Below, piece after piece: positions 10,005 through 18,906 of a stretch of DNA of 64,000 nt. The notes beneath the pieces are model-generated. The model did not search any database, was not told where the DNA came from, and was given only the letters and a program-made list of their open reading frames with translations. The number at the start of each line of letters is the position of its first letter. Position 1 is the stretch's first letter. The DNA is taken from contig JARBUI010000003.1 in the NCBI GenBank assembly GCA_029239755.1, positions 186,001-250,000 on the forward strand. Reading direction: 5' to 3'. Source of the DNA: Clostridia bacterium. GTDB lineage: Bacteria; Bacillota; Clostridia; Lachnospirales; Cellulosilyticaceae. A program made the position numbers and the translations under genes.

Positions 10005-10934
10005 TTATAATTTTTTAATAGTAACTCTATTTAAGAGTTCATTATAATCAGTTTCTTTAAAATAACCTGTATCATTTGTTAATGCATTAGCAGCTGAAAC
10101 AGCTACCGCTGTCTTAATCGTGTCTGCCATGCTGTACCCTCTTGATAAACCAGCTGCAAAACCAGCAATCATTGAGTCCCCGCAGCCTACTGTGTTAACA
10201 GCTTCTATCTTTGGCGGCATGCCATGATAAACGCCTTCATCGCATACGACAATAACACCTTCTTTACCTAGTGAGATAGCTACGATTTCGATACCATTTT
10301 TTTTAAGTTCTTTGGCTGCTAAAATCACTTCTTCTATCCCATCAAGTTCCTTATTGGTAATAGCTTTTAATTCATCTATATTAGGTTTAATCATAGTAGG
10401 ACTGCTCTTAACAACATTAGTCAGCAGTTCACCACTAGTATCCACTAATACCTTTTTCCCTGCACTTCTGCAAAGCGTAACAAGCTTATTATAGATATCC
10501 TTGCTGATTCCTTGAGGAATACTCCCTGAGATAGTAACGACATCACTCTCTTTTATCATCTCCTCAAAGACTTGTAAAAATTGCACTTCTTGCTGCTCAT
10601 TTAAAGGTGACCCTGGTTCTAAAAACTCAGTATGTTTACCTGTAGATAATTCTTTGATATTAATACATGTTCTGGTTTCAGCATTAGCCTTTACAAAACG
10701 ATGTTTGATCGCCATACGATCAAGTGCCTCAAGTATCCATTCACCTGCATGTCCGCCTACAAATCCTGTAGCAACGACATCCTCATGCAGCAAATTAGCT
10801 ACTTTAGTCACATTAAGACCTTTACCGCCTGGCGTATAAGTACATTCTTTAACCCTCATGACTTCATAGGGTTTATATTCATCTACTATATAGAGTTTAT
10901 CAATGGCTACATTGAGCGTTACTGTTGTTATCAT
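10005..10934 (-). CDS. 1-phosphofructokinase / tagatose-6-phosphate kinase family kinase
   Basis: A 309-residue PfkB-family kinase. It has the substrate-binding motif TPGGKGLNVTKVA near the N terminus and the ATP/anion-hole motif NTVGCGDSMIAGFAAG with the catalytic Asp near residue 250. Members of the LacC/FruK branch phosphorylate a ketohexose phosphate to a 1,6-bisphosphate. With the class II aldolase of this operon it would complete a fructose- or tagatose-bisphosphate route. Position 1 or 6 as the acceptor cannot be decided from sequence. Confidence 0.88.
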   Translation of the reverse strand: MITTVTLNVAIDKLYIVDEYKPYEVMRVKECTYTPGGKGLNVTKVANLLHEDVVATGFVGGHAGEWILEALDRMAIKHRFVKANAETRTCINIKELSTGKHTEFLEPGSPLNEQQEVQFLQVFEEMIKESDVVTISGSIPQGISKDIYNKLVTLCRSAGKKVLVDTSGELLTNVVKSSPTMIKPNIDELKAITNKELDGIEEVILAAKELKKNGIEIVAISLGKEGVIVVCDEGVYHGMPPKIEAVNTVGCGDSMIAGFAAGLSRGYSMADTIKTAVAVSAANALTNDTGYFKETDYNELLNRVTIKKL

Positions 10935-10945
10935 CCTTCTGCTCC

Positions 10946-11992
10946 TTATTCATTGACCAATATGATTTTACCTTTAACAAGACCTGGTGTTTTATAAAGT
11001 TCAAAAGCTTTGTCTACATCTTTCATAGCAAATCTCTTAAAGATCAGCCCCTCATCAAACTTCAGCTGCCCAGTTGCAAAATAATGTGCTGTAAGTTCCC
11101 ATTCTTTACCTGGGTAAGGTGCACTGTAAGACATCCATGAACCTGTTAACTTAAACTCTTTTCTATTCATATTTTCAAATAGCTTTGGCGTAAAGGTTAG
11201 ATCTTTGGTAGGGGTACCAATGAAGCATATATTTGCTTTGTTTGATGCGAGTTCAAATGCCATTTTCATAGTATCTGTCACCCCTGCTGTTTCAAATACA
11301 TATTTAAACCCTTTACCATTTGTCAGTTCTTTAGCCTGCTGCATAAAGTCTGGATTTAAAGTATTCACAACCGCGTCAGCTCCAAGTTTTTTAGCAAGGG
11401 CTAAACGCTCATCGCTGATATCAAATACAACAACTTTTTTAGAACCAAAAATACTTGCCCACTGCATAGTGAAAAGTCCAATTGTTCCTCCTCCTAAAAC
11501 AGCTACATATTCACCGCCTTTGTAATCATTGCACATAAGTCCATGTACAGCTACTGTAGAGGGTTCAAACATTGCTCCTTGTTCATAAGGAATACTCTCG
11601 TCAAACTTAATAGCATTAACTTCTGGCAGTACAACATATTCAGCAAAGCTGCCCTGCTCTCTTGAACCAATAAAACTATAATTTTTACATAAGGCGTGGT
11701 TACCGCTTAAACAGTCTTCACATTTATGACATGGAAGAAGCGGAGCACCTGACACTCTGTCACCTACTTTAAGTGAAGTAACTCCTTCACCTATTTCTAC
11801 GACATCCCCTGCAAATTCATGACCTAATACATTTGGATAATAATGAGCCCCATTAGTTAGAACTCTTGGTACATCTGAACCGCATATTCCTGTTGCTTTT
11901 ACTTTAACCTTAACACATCCGGGTTTAATTTCAGGTGTTTTAAAGTCATCATATCTGATATCCTCGTTACCATATAATACCGCTGCTTTCAT
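10946..11992 (-). CDS. Zinc-dependent polyol dehydrogenase (galactitol-1-phosphate 5-dehydrogenase-like)
   Basis: A 348-residue medium-chain dehydrogenase. Catalytic zinc ligands lie in ATGICGSDVPR and GHEFAG; the four-Cys structural zinc lobe is intact (CHKCEDCLSGNHALC); the nucleotide site is VLGGGTIGLF. It most resembles GatD and sorbitol dehydrogenases, which oxidise a polyol or polyol phosphate to a ketose. The neighbouring FGGY kinase suggests that an unphosphorylated polyol enters. It lies 18 nt after the kinase gene and 11 nt before the PfkB gene. Confidence 0.87.
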   Translation of the reverse strand: MKAAVLYGNEDIRYDDFKTPEIKPGCVKVKVKATGICGSDVPRVLTNGAHYYPNVLGHEFAGDVVEIGEGVTSLKVGDRVSGAPLLPCHKCEDCLSGNHALCKNYSFIGSREQGSFAEYVVLPEVNAIKFDESIPYEQGAMFEPSTVAVHGLMCNDYKGGEYVAVLGGGTIGLFTMQWASIFGSKKVVVFDISDERLALAKKLGADAVVNTLNPDFMQQAKELTNGKGFKYVFETAGVTDTMKMAFELASNKANICFIGTPTKDLTFTPKLFENMNRKEFKLTGSWMSYSAPYPGKEWELTAHYFATGQLKFDEGLIFKRFAMKDVDKAFELYKTPGLVKGKIILVNE

Positions 11993-12010
11993 TTTTCTTC
12001 TTCCACCCTT

Positions 12011-13522
12011 CTATAACTTCTTCATACTATCTTTAAGATTGTCGTAAAGTTCAAGATAAATGTCAAAATACTTTTGATACTCGATATGTTTTTTCATATC
12101 GGGTTCATGGATACGTTTGATTTGAACCGTTTTACATACTGCCTCATCAAAATCCTTATAGACCCCTACACCTACACCTGCCAGAATAGCAGCTCCAAGT
12201 GTTGTTGCTGTATCAGAAGCGGGAACAGCTATTTTCTTGCCTGTTACATCTGCTTTTAGCTGAGTCCATACCAGGCTGTTTGCTGCACCACCCATAGCAT
12301 GCAGTTCATTAACATAAGCCCCTGTATTTTCTGCAACTTCCAAGTTGTGTCTTAGGGAATACGCCACGCCTTCAAAGCTTGCTCTAATCATATGAGCTCT
12401 GGTTTTTGAAAAGTCAAGTCCAAAATAGACCCCCTTAGCTTTTGTATCCCAAATAGGTGAACGTTCTCCTGCCATGTATGGAAGAAAGACTAATCCTTCT
12501 GAGCCTGCTGGAATGGTGTCTGCTTCTTTACTCATTTCTTCAAATGAGTTGGTCCCATTTAGTTTTGCTGCATTTCTCTCAGCCTCACCAAATTGTTCTT
12601 CAAACCATTTAACAACTCCGCCGCCGCCTACTGTTCCGCCCTGTAAGAGCCATCTATTTGGAACGACATGATAAGAAAGTATAAGCCGCTTATCTGCACT
12701 ATATTTATCGATGCAGATACTCATCCCACCTGCTTGACCGCCTTGTTCCTGCGTTTGACCATTATGGATAACCCCTGCTCCAAGTGTCCCGCATGCAGCA
12801 TCTAAGCCTCCGGCTACAACAGGAGTACCTTCAAATAAACCTGTTTCTTCTGCAGCTTTTTTAGTAACTAACCCTACTACTTCATGACACTCATAAATAT
12901 CGGGCAGCATGTTTTTGTCTATACCAAGTTTTTCGCATAATGTTTCATCCCAAGTGCCTGTATGCATATTAAAACACTGAAGGCCATAGCCTTGAGATTT
13001 ATCCTGTGTTATTTTGTCTGTAAGTTTATAGGCAATAAAACTATTGGATTGTATAATTTTATCGATTTTGGAATAGATGTCTGGAGTATGTTTTTTATAC
13101 CATAGTATTTTAGGAAGTGAATAAGCCGCCTGCAGAGGATTACCACAAACTGTAAAAATCTCATCCTCACTTATTTGCGTCTTAATCTCATCACAGATCT
13201 CGCTTGCTCTTGTATCCATCCAGATAGGAGTATTACACAGCACTTCCCCCTCTTTATTCATAGCAATAGCTGACCAGCTTTGTCCGTCAATTCCAATGCC
13301 AGCTATATCGGCTGCATCTATAGAACTCTCTTTTAACATTGTCCTCGTGGTCTTACATACAACCTCCCACCACTCATTAGGATCTTGCTCTGCCCACCCT
13401 TTTTGTGGATAGTATACTTTGTAATTGCCAGTAGCCGAGGCAACAACACTGCCATCTTCTTTAAAAACAGCTACTTTACATGATGATGTTCCTATATCTA
13501 TTCCTAATAGAAGTTTGCTCAT
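12011..13522 (-). CDS. FGGY-family carbohydrate kinase (xylulokinase-like)
   Basis: A 503-residue sugar kinase with the two ATPase-fold halves of the family: the phosphate-1 loop LGIDIGTSSCKVAVF at the N terminus, GIGIDGQSWSAIAM with the substrate-binding region, the Asp of VVAGGLDAACG as likely catalytic base, and the adenosine motif AMGGAANSLVWTQ. Length and motifs fit XylB, but the operon has an aldolase and PfkB kinase, so a ketohexose such as tagatose, sorbose or psicose is as likely a substrate as xylulose. The ATG at 13522, 6 nt after AAAGGAGG, is preferred over an upstream TTG. A LacI-type palindrome lies 22 bp upstream. Confidence 0.88.
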   Translation of the reverse strand: MSKLLLGIDIGTSSCKVAVFKEDGSVVASATGNYKVYYPQKGWAEQDPNEWWEVVCKTTRTMLKESSIDAADIAGIGIDGQSWSAIAMNKEGEVLCNTPIWMDTRASEICDEIKTQISEDEIFTVCGNPLQAAYSLPKILWYKKHTPDIYSKIDKIIQSNSFIAYKLTDKITQDKSQGYGLQCFNMHTGTWDETLCEKLGIDKNMLPDIYECHEVVGLVTKKAAEETGLFEGTPVVAGGLDAACGTLGAGVIHNGQTQEQGGQAGGMSICIDKYSADKRLILSYHVVPNRWLLQGGTVGGGGVVKWFEEQFGEAERNAAKLNGTNSFEEMSKEADTIPAGSEGLVFLPYMAGERSPIWDTKAKGVYFGLDFSKTRAHMIRASFEGVAYSLRHNLEVAENTGAYVNELHAMGGAANSLVWTQLKADVTGKKIAVPASDTATTLGAAILAGVGVGVYKDFDEAVCKTVQIKRIHEPDMKKHIEYQKYFDIYLELYDNLKDSMKKL

Positions 13523-13540
13523 TTTTATCCTCCTTTCCAA

Positions 13541-13560
13541 TTAGCGAAACGTTTCGTTAA
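13541..13560. promoter_or_regulatory. LacI-family operator in front of the FGGY kinase gene
   Basis: A perfect 12-bp palindrome CGAAACGTTTCG (13545-13556) has matching outer bases on both sides except one position. The same core occurs at 15528-15543 before the aldolase gene. Position next to the operon's own LacI gene argues for autoregulation rather than CcpA control, although the core also resembles cre-type sites. Confidence 0.75.
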
Positions 13561-13630
13561 CGATTAATAAATTTAGCAGCCAAGACTTTTCACTATAGGT
13601 ATATGAGGCCCTGACGCTATGATTTACAAA

Positions 13631-14638
13631 TTATATATTTTTAGATAATACGGACTCACCTAGTATTAATTGTGTTGATAAGTTTATAACTTGAGCTTCA
13701 TCATACTTGTCTTGTACTAACCTCTTAAGCATAATATGAGCCACATTTTCAGCTATTTGATGAATAGGCTGTGAAATAATAGTAAGCTTAGGCTGAACCA
13801 CTTGTGATAAGTGCATATTATCAAAACCAATTAAAGATATTTGCTCAGGTATTTTGATACTGAGTTCATTAATAGCTATAATAGCTCCTAATGTCATTTC
13901 ATAATTCGTTACAAACAGAGCAGATAGCATTTCATTTTTAACGAGCAGTTTCTTTAAACATTCATAACCACTTTCAACAGTATAATCTCCGTATTCAATA
14001 AGTTCTTGTTTAGGAAATAGTCCTTTTTTTATAAAGGCTTGTGAGTAACCTAGCTGCCTCTGGTGAGATGTGAACACATCTCTTGGGCCGCATATAATAC
14101 CAATTTCTCTATGACCATGATCAATAAGATATTCAACTGCATTTTCTGCTGCCGCTACATTATCTACTAAAACTGCGTCTACATTAAGGCCTTCTACTTT
14201 TCTGTCAATGAGCACAACAGGTATTCCTTTTGAAAGGGGAAGTTTAAGATGTTCGCCATTTTTTGATACAGGCATACTGATAATGCCATCTACCATCTTA
14301 TTAACTAAGAACTCTGTAGCTTCATATTCTAATTTTTCATCAGTTCTACAGTCACACACAAGGATACCATAACCATTTTGACGTAGTATATCTTCTATAA
14401 CAGTAATAATGCTCGTACAAAATATATTGCTAAGTTCTGGTATAACAACGCCTATTGTTTTAGATTTGCTGGTTTTAAGGCCGCGCGCAAACTCATTCAC
14501 TCTAAAGTCAAGTATCTTTATAGCTTCTTCTATAGCAATCTTATTTTCTTCTAAGACATTCCCGCCATTTAGGTATTTTGAAATTGTTGCAAGGCCAAGC
14601 CCTGTTTTCTTTGCTATATCCTTAATTGTAGTTGCCAA
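13631..14638 (-). CDS. LacI-family repressor of the ketohexose operon
   Basis: A 335-residue regulator with an N-terminal LacI helix-turn-helix (TIKDIAKKTGLGLATISKYL), hinge region to about residue 60 and a periplasmic-binding-type effector domain (GVVIPELSNIFC to the C terminus). It starts at TTG with GGAGTG 7 nt upstream. It is sandwiched between the aldolase and FGGY kinase genes in the same direction, and a candidate operator lies in front of each of those genes. The likely effector is a pathway sugar or phosphate, not identifiable here. Confidence 0.9.
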   Translation of the reverse strand: MATTIKDIAKKTGLGLATISKYLNGGNVLEENKIAIEEAIKILDFRVNEFARGLKTSKSKTIGVVIPELSNIFCTSIITVIEDILRQNGYGILVCDCRTDEKLEYEATEFLVNKMVDGIISMPVSKNGEHLKLPLSKGIPVVLIDRKVEGLNVDAVLVDNVAAAENAVEYLIDHGHREIGIICGPRDVFTSHQRQLGYSQAFIKKGLFPKQELIEYGDYTVESGYECLKKLLVKNEMLSALFVTNYEMTLGAIIAINELSIKIPEQISLIGFDNMHLSQVVQPKLTIISQPIHQIAENVAHIMLKRLVQDKYDEAQVINLSTQLILGESVLSKNI

Positions 14639-14656
14639 TATGATTCACTCCACTAA

Positions 14657-15505
14657 TTAGTATTTCCCTTGACATCCACAAACAATAATACGATTTTTTA
14701 CAAGTTGTTTAACATTTTCTCTCGCTACTTTTAGGTATGCTTTGGGATCATATACATCTGGATTTTGCTTAAGTACAGATTTTACGCCATCACTAAATGC
14801 AACTCTTAGCTCTGTAGCAAAATTAACTTTACAAATTCCTTCTTTAATACATTTTATCACATCTTCATCTGAAAGTCCTGATGCTCCGTGTAAAACTAAA
14901 GGTATATCTACGTATTTTTTTATTTCTTTAAGTCTTTCTATGTCTAGTTTAGGTGTTCCTGCATAAAAGCCATGTGCCGTTCCTATTGCAACTGCAAGTG
15001 ATGTAATCCCTGTTCTATTTACGAATTCTTTTGCTTCAAGAGGATCTGTATAGCCAGCATCTTTAACTTCTAAATCATCTTCTTTACCGCCTACTTTACC
15101 AAGTTCTGCCTCAACTGGGACATGATTAGGCTTAGCTGCATCTACCACTCTTTTAGTAATCTCAATATTCTTTTCAAAATCATAATGAGATCCATCTATC
15201 ATAATCGATGTATAGCCTTCTCTTAATGCCTGCATTGCAAGTTCAAAACTGTCTCCATGATCTAAATGTATAGCAACAGGAACAGATACTTGCTCTGCAA
15301 TGGCTTTTGCATTGGCATAAAATTGTTTAACACTTGCATATCTTACGGTTGATGACGTCGTCTGAAGCATAATAGGTGCGCCAAGCTCATCTGCCGCCTC
15401 AGCTGCTGCTATTACCATCTCCATATTTTCTACATTAAATGCACCAACAGCATAGCCCCCTTTTTGAGCATCATACAATATCTTTTCAGAAGTAACTAAT
15501 GGCAT
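14657..15505 (-). CDS. Class II ketose-bisphosphate aldolase (GatY/KbaY/FbaA type)
   Basis: A 282-residue zinc aldolase that cleaves a 1,6-bisphosphate ketohexose into DHAP and glyceraldehyde-3-phosphate. Seen: HLDHGDS with the catalytic Asp and a zinc His, VEAELGKVGG, AVAIGTAHGFY and VLHGASG with further zinc ligands. It resembles tagatose-bisphosphate aldolases as much as fructose-bisphosphate aldolases, and the operon's dehydrogenase resembles GatD, so tagatose-1,6-bisphosphate is a reasonable guess. It is the first gene of the operon, directly behind a consensus promoter and a palindromic operator. Confidence 0.92.
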   Translation of the reverse strand: MPLVTSEKILYDAQKGGYAVGAFNVENMEMVIAAAEAADELGAPIMLQTTSSTVRYASVKQFYANAKAIAEQVSVPVAIHLDHGDSFELAMQALREGYTSIMIDGSHYDFEKNIEITKRVVDAAKPNHVPVEAELGKVGGKEDDLEVKDAGYTDPLEAKEFVNRTGITSLAVAIGTAHGFYAGTPKLDIERLKEIKKYVDIPLVLHGASGLSDEDVIKCIKEGICKVNFATELRVAFSDGVKSVLKQNPDVYDPKAYLKVARENVKQLVKNRIIVCGCQGKY

Positions 15506-15527
15506 ATATTCATCTCCTTTTCTCTTA

Positions 15528-15543
15528 AGCGAAACGTTTCGCT
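15528..15543. promoter_or_regulatory. Perfect 16-bp LacI operator before the aldolase gene
   Basis: AGCGAAACGTTTCGCT is a perfect palindrome placed just after the expected transcription start, ideal for repression. It shares a 12-bp core with the site at 13545-13556. Confidence 0.82.
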
Positions 15544-15553
15544 CTATAGGTAT

Positions 15554-15582
15554 AATATACTCCTTCTTACCTCTTTTGTCAA
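15554..15582 (-). promoter_or_regulatory. Sigma-A promoter of the aldolase/LacI transcript
   Basis: On the minus strand TTGACA (15577-15582) and TATATT (15554-15559) are separated by exactly 17 bp, about 50 bp upstream of the aldolase start and directly before the operator. Confidence 0.8.
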
Positions 15583-15617
15583 TACTTCACTCTGCTTTAA
15601 CCTATTATTTTTATACT

Positions 15618-16592
15618 TTATTCATAGAGAAGCTTTTGGATTTCTGGATCATCTATATTGGACTGATCATACCACTTAAATCCCGTATCAATAAACTCTG
15701 GATTTCTTTCTCCTTTATATGCCCTATATGCCGCTTCTACTGACTTATATCCCATTTCAACTGGATTTTGAGCAATAGCTCCTGCTATGCAACCCGCTTT
15801 AACAGCATCAGCGACTCTCGCTGCATCAAAACCAATGATTACTATTTGATCTTCTTTATTAAGCTCTTTGACTGCATTCATGATGCCTATAGCTGTGTTT
15901 TCATTCGCTCCAAACATGCCTTTAATATCTGAATTGGCAATAATAATATCTCTTGCAATTTCTTTTGACCTTATGTCATCCCCTTCATTATAGGCAACTG
16001 GAAGCACTTCTATATTTGGGTATTCTTGCGTAAGAGTATCCACAAAACCATCTCCTCTGTCAATCCCTACCCTGCTGCTTCTATCTAATACTATTACACC
16101 AACTTTTCCTTTTCCTCCAATAAGCTGTGCCATTTTTTCTGCCGCAAGCGCCCCTGCCCCGTAGTTATCTGTCGCAACTGTAGTCTTAACGATTGGACTG
16201 TCAACACCCGAATCAAATCCAATAATAGGAATGCCAGATTCACTTGCTTCTTCAAGGTATGGCGTAGCAGCCCTTGAGTCAAGGGCTGAGAAAACAATTG
16301 CTTGTGGCTTTCTATCTAATGCCTTTCTTAGCATATCCAGTTGTTCTTCAGCTGTTGCTCCTCTTTTTGTTCCTTCAAAACTAATATCAAGATCAAAATC
16401 GCTAGCTGCTTTTTCTGCTCCCTGCTGAACTGCATTCCAAAAAGGCGATTCAATCGCCTTTGTAATAATAGGTATATAAATCTTTTCTTCTGCTGGTATT
16501 TTTTCTATAGGAATTGTCTGAGGAACCATAGCCATACATAGATTCATTATAAACGTTAAGCTCACACCTACTATTAACAACCTTTTCATCAT
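15618..16592 (-). CDS. Ribose-type sugar-binding protein paralogue 1 (not a canonical lipoprotein)
   Basis: A 324-residue protein of the type I periplasmic-binding fold. A hydrophobic N-terminal segment (about residues 4-21) is followed almost at once by the binding domain beginning EKIYIPIITKAIESPFWNAV. The family motif GFDSGVDSPIVKTTVATDNY is present. The Cys in FIMNLCMA does not have the small residue before it needed for a good lipobox, so the protein is probably membrane-anchored by an uncleaved helix or secreted. It is the last of four tandem paralogues; the intact lipoprotein version is at 18907-19938. It may be an alternative binding protein for the adjacent importer or a co-sensor. 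Confidence 0.85.
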   Translation of the reverse strand: MMKRLLIVGVSLTFIMNLCMAMVPQTIPIEKIPAEEKIYIPIITKAIESPFWNAVQQGAEKAASDFDLDISFEGTKRGATAEEQLDMLRKALDRKPQAIVFSALDSRAATPYLEEASESGIPIIGFDSGVDSPIVKTTVATDNYGAGALAAEKMAQLIGGKGKVGVIVLDRSSRVGIDRGDGFVDTLTQEYPNIEVLPVAYNEGDDIRSKEIARDIIIANSDIKGMFGANENTAIGIMNAVKELNKEDQIVIIGFDAARVADAVKAGCIAGAIAQNPVEMGYKSVEAAYRAYKGERNPEFIDTGFKWYDQSNIDDPEIQKLLYE

Positions 16593-16656
16593 TTTCTCCT
16601 CTTTTGGTAAAGTATTATTTGTATTAGATAATTGACTTACAAATAATTATCTAGTT

Positions 16657-17634
16657 TTATTCATATAAATGTTCCTGGATTTCTGGGCTGTCTAAATTGG
16701 ATCTGTCATACCATACAAATCCTGTATCAATAAACGCGGGAAGACTTTCTCCCCTGAATGCTCTAATAGCTGTTTCTACAGCCAGATATCCCATATCTGC
16801 AGGCTTTTGAGTTACAGCCCCTGCTACGAAACCTTCTCTCATAGCATCAAGAAGTATTTTGCCTGAATCAAACCCTATGATAGTTACTTCACCTTCTTTA
16901 TCAAGGGCTCTGACTGCATCAACGACCCCCTGGGCTGAGCCTTCATTTGCCCCAAATATACCTTGGATATCCGGATGTTCTCTGAATATTTTTTTGGCAA
17001 CTTCTGCTGACAGCGGCACACTTCCGGCGCCGTATCCAACAGCGGCCACATCCATAGCTGGATACCGCTGCTCAATTGTATCTACAAATCCATCACGTCT
17101 GTCAGTAGCTACTCTGCTAGTTGCATCTTGTACAATAATACCTACTTTTCCGCTTTTATTAAGAAGTTCAGCCATTTTTTCTGCTGCCAGTACCCCTGCT
17201 CCATAATTATCTGTTGCAACAGTTGTTCTTACAATAGGGCTATCAACTCCTGAATCAAATCCAATAATTGGAATCCCCGCTTCTCGTGCTTCTTCGAGAT
17301 AAGGTGTAATAGCTTTTGCATCAACTGCAGATAAAATAATTGCCCCTGGATGTTTTTCTAATGCATTCTTTAGAAAAATAATCTGCTCATCGACATTTCC
17401 CTCTCCCACTGGTCCTTCAAATGTAATTGTAATATGATGGTCATCTGCTGCCTCTTTAGCTCCTTGTAACACTTTATCCCAAAATTTCGCTTGAAGTCCT
17501 TTAGCAATAATAGGTATATATATCATTTGAGATGTTGTTACATTATTTATTCTTTGTAACTCCGCATATATGTTTGTAGCTCCAAAACTTATCACAAGTA
17601 ATAAGGCTAAAATGATCATCAATTTCTTTTTCAT
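16657..17634 (-). CDS. Ribose-type sugar-binding protein paralogue 2 (non-lipidated)
   Basis: A 325-residue paralogue of its neighbours with an N-terminal signal segment (about 5-24) that looks cleavable by signal peptidase I (TNIYA before ELQR) and has no lipobox Cys. The binding domain starts at MIYIPIIAKGLQAKFWDKVL and keeps GFDSGVDSPIVRTTVATDNY and the C-terminal FIDTGFVWYDRSN. In a Gram-positive cell such a protein would be released or loosely held, which is unusual for a transporter subunit. It lies 64 nt upstream of paralogue 1 and 156 nt downstream of paralogue 3. Confidence 0.85.
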   Translation of the reverse strand: MKKKLMIILALLLVISFGATNIYAELQRINNVTTSQMIYIPIIAKGLQAKFWDKVLQGAKEAADDHHITITFEGPVGEGNVDEQIIFLKNALEKHPGAIILSAVDAKAITPYLEEAREAGIPIIGFDSGVDSPIVRTTVATDNYGAGVLAAEKMAELLNKSGKVGIIVQDATSRVATDRRDGFVDTIEQRYPAMDVAAVGYGAGSVPLSAEVAKKIFREHPDIQGIFGANEGSAQGVVDAVRALDKEGEVTIIGFDSGKILLDAMREGFVAGAVTQKPADMGYLAVETAIRAFRGESLPAFIDTGFVWYDRSNLDSPEIQEHLYE

Positions 17635-17790
17635 AGTCGTTTTCCTTCTTTCAAATCACTTGTGTAAAATACTCATATTTATATCATGCATATATTTTTC
17701 TTATCTATACATGTATTGTGATAATGTATAATAAGAGTCTGTTTTTATAAATCATTCTCCTTTATTATTAAGTCTATTAGAATAAGTATT

Positions 17791-18753
17791 TTATTCATAA
17801 AGAAGCTCTTTGATTTCTGGATTATCTATATTTGTTTTATCGTACCATACGTAGCCAGTATCAATGAACGCTGGCAATACTTCTCCTTGATAGGCTTTAA
17901 AAGCCGTTTCTACTGCTTGGTATCCAATTTCTTGTGGATTTTGTGAGACTGCCCCTGCTAGTATCCCTTCTCTTACAGCATCAACAATAATTTTACCTGA
18001 ATCAAAGCCTATTGCTGTAATTTCTCCTTCTTTGTTAAGTTCTCTGATTGCTTTAACTATCCCCTCTGCTGATCCCTGATTTCCTCCAAATATTCCTTTA
18101 AGATCCGGATGATTTTTAAATATTTGCTTTGCTATTTCTGAAGATTTTTCAGCATCTCCTGCACCGTATCCAACAGCAACTACATCCATACTTGGATACT
18201 GCTGTGTAATTGTATCAATAAATCCATCTCGCCTATTAGTAGCTACCTGACTTGTTGAGTCTTGAATAATAATAGCTACCTTTCCTTTTTTATCAAGCAG
18301 TTCAACCATTTTTAGAGCTGCAAGTTCTCCAGCTCCATAGTTATCTGTTGCTACTGTTGTTTTTACAATTGGACTATCAACGCCAGAGTCAAAGCCAATA
18401 ACAGGTATCCCTTTTGCCTCTGCTTCTTCAAGATAAGGTGTAACCGCTTTTGAGTCAACTGCAGATAGAATAACTGCCTGCGGACTTCTAGCTAATGCTA
18501 TATTTAGTATATCAAGCTGCTCTTGAGTCTGTGCTTCTTCTTGCGGTCCTTCAAATGTAATTTTGATACCCAAATCACTTGCTGCTCTTTCTGCACCTGA
18601 TTTGACTGGCTGCCAGAATGAAACAGCAAGACCTTTCGCAATAATAGGGATATAAATTGTTTTATTTGTTACCTCGGCTGCCTTTTGTATAGTTGCAAAG
18701 CCAAATGCTATTCCTAGACATAGTATTAAACTTAGTACAAGTGATTTTCTCAT
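17791..18753 (-). CDS. Ribose-type sugar-binding protein paralogue 3 (non-lipidated)
   Basis: A 320-residue paralogue with a hydrophobic N-terminal segment (residues 5-22, containing ILCLGIAFGFA), no convincing lipobox and a very short linker to the binding domain TIYIPIIAKGLAVSFWQPV. The motifs GFDSGVDSPIVKTTVATDNY and FIDTGYVWYDKTN match its neighbours. A terminator separates it from the ABC-transporter operon upstream, so it needs its own promoter or read-through. Ligand unknown; the near-identical binding motifs suggest the same or related sugars. Confidence 0.85.
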   Translation of the reverse strand: MRKSLVLSLILCLGIAFGFATIQKAAEVTNKTIYIPIIAKGLAVSFWQPVKSGAERAASDLGIKITFEGPQEEAQTQEQLDILNIALARSPQAVILSAVDSKAVTPYLEEAEAKGIPVIGFDSGVDSPIVKTTVATDNYGAGELAALKMVELLDKKGKVAIIIQDSTSQVATNRRDGFIDTITQQYPSMDVVAVGYGAGDAEKSSEIAKQIFKNHPDLKGIFGGNQGSAEGIVKAIRELNKEGEITAIGFDSGKIIVDAVREGILAGAVSQNPQEIGYQAVETAFKAYQGEVLPAFIDTGYVWYDKTNIDNPEIKELLYE

Positions 18754-18838
18754 ATTTTACTCGCCTTCCATGTTTGATATATCCTTAGTATTATCTTCTA
18801 AATCTCATTATTTTATTACGTATTCTTTGAAAACATCA

Positions 18839-18886
18839 CAAAACAAAAGAGTGCTAACCTTTGAAAGTCAGCACTCTTTTGTTTTG
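18839..18886 (-). terminator. Terminator after the ABC importer operon
   Basis: A perfect 17-bp stem (18839-18855 with 18870-18886) with a 14-nt loop and T-rich exit on the minus strand, 21 bp downstream of the lipoprotein gene. It separates the importer genes from the three extra binding-protein genes. Confidence 0.85.
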
Positions 18887-18906
18887 ATATTTATTTAAGA
18901 TTTATT

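Noticed and set aside
13545-13556. CcpA cre site at the FGGY kinase gene
   Set aside because: The core resembles cre, but the longer perfect copy at 15528 beside the LacI gene favours the local repressor; CcpA was not excluded.
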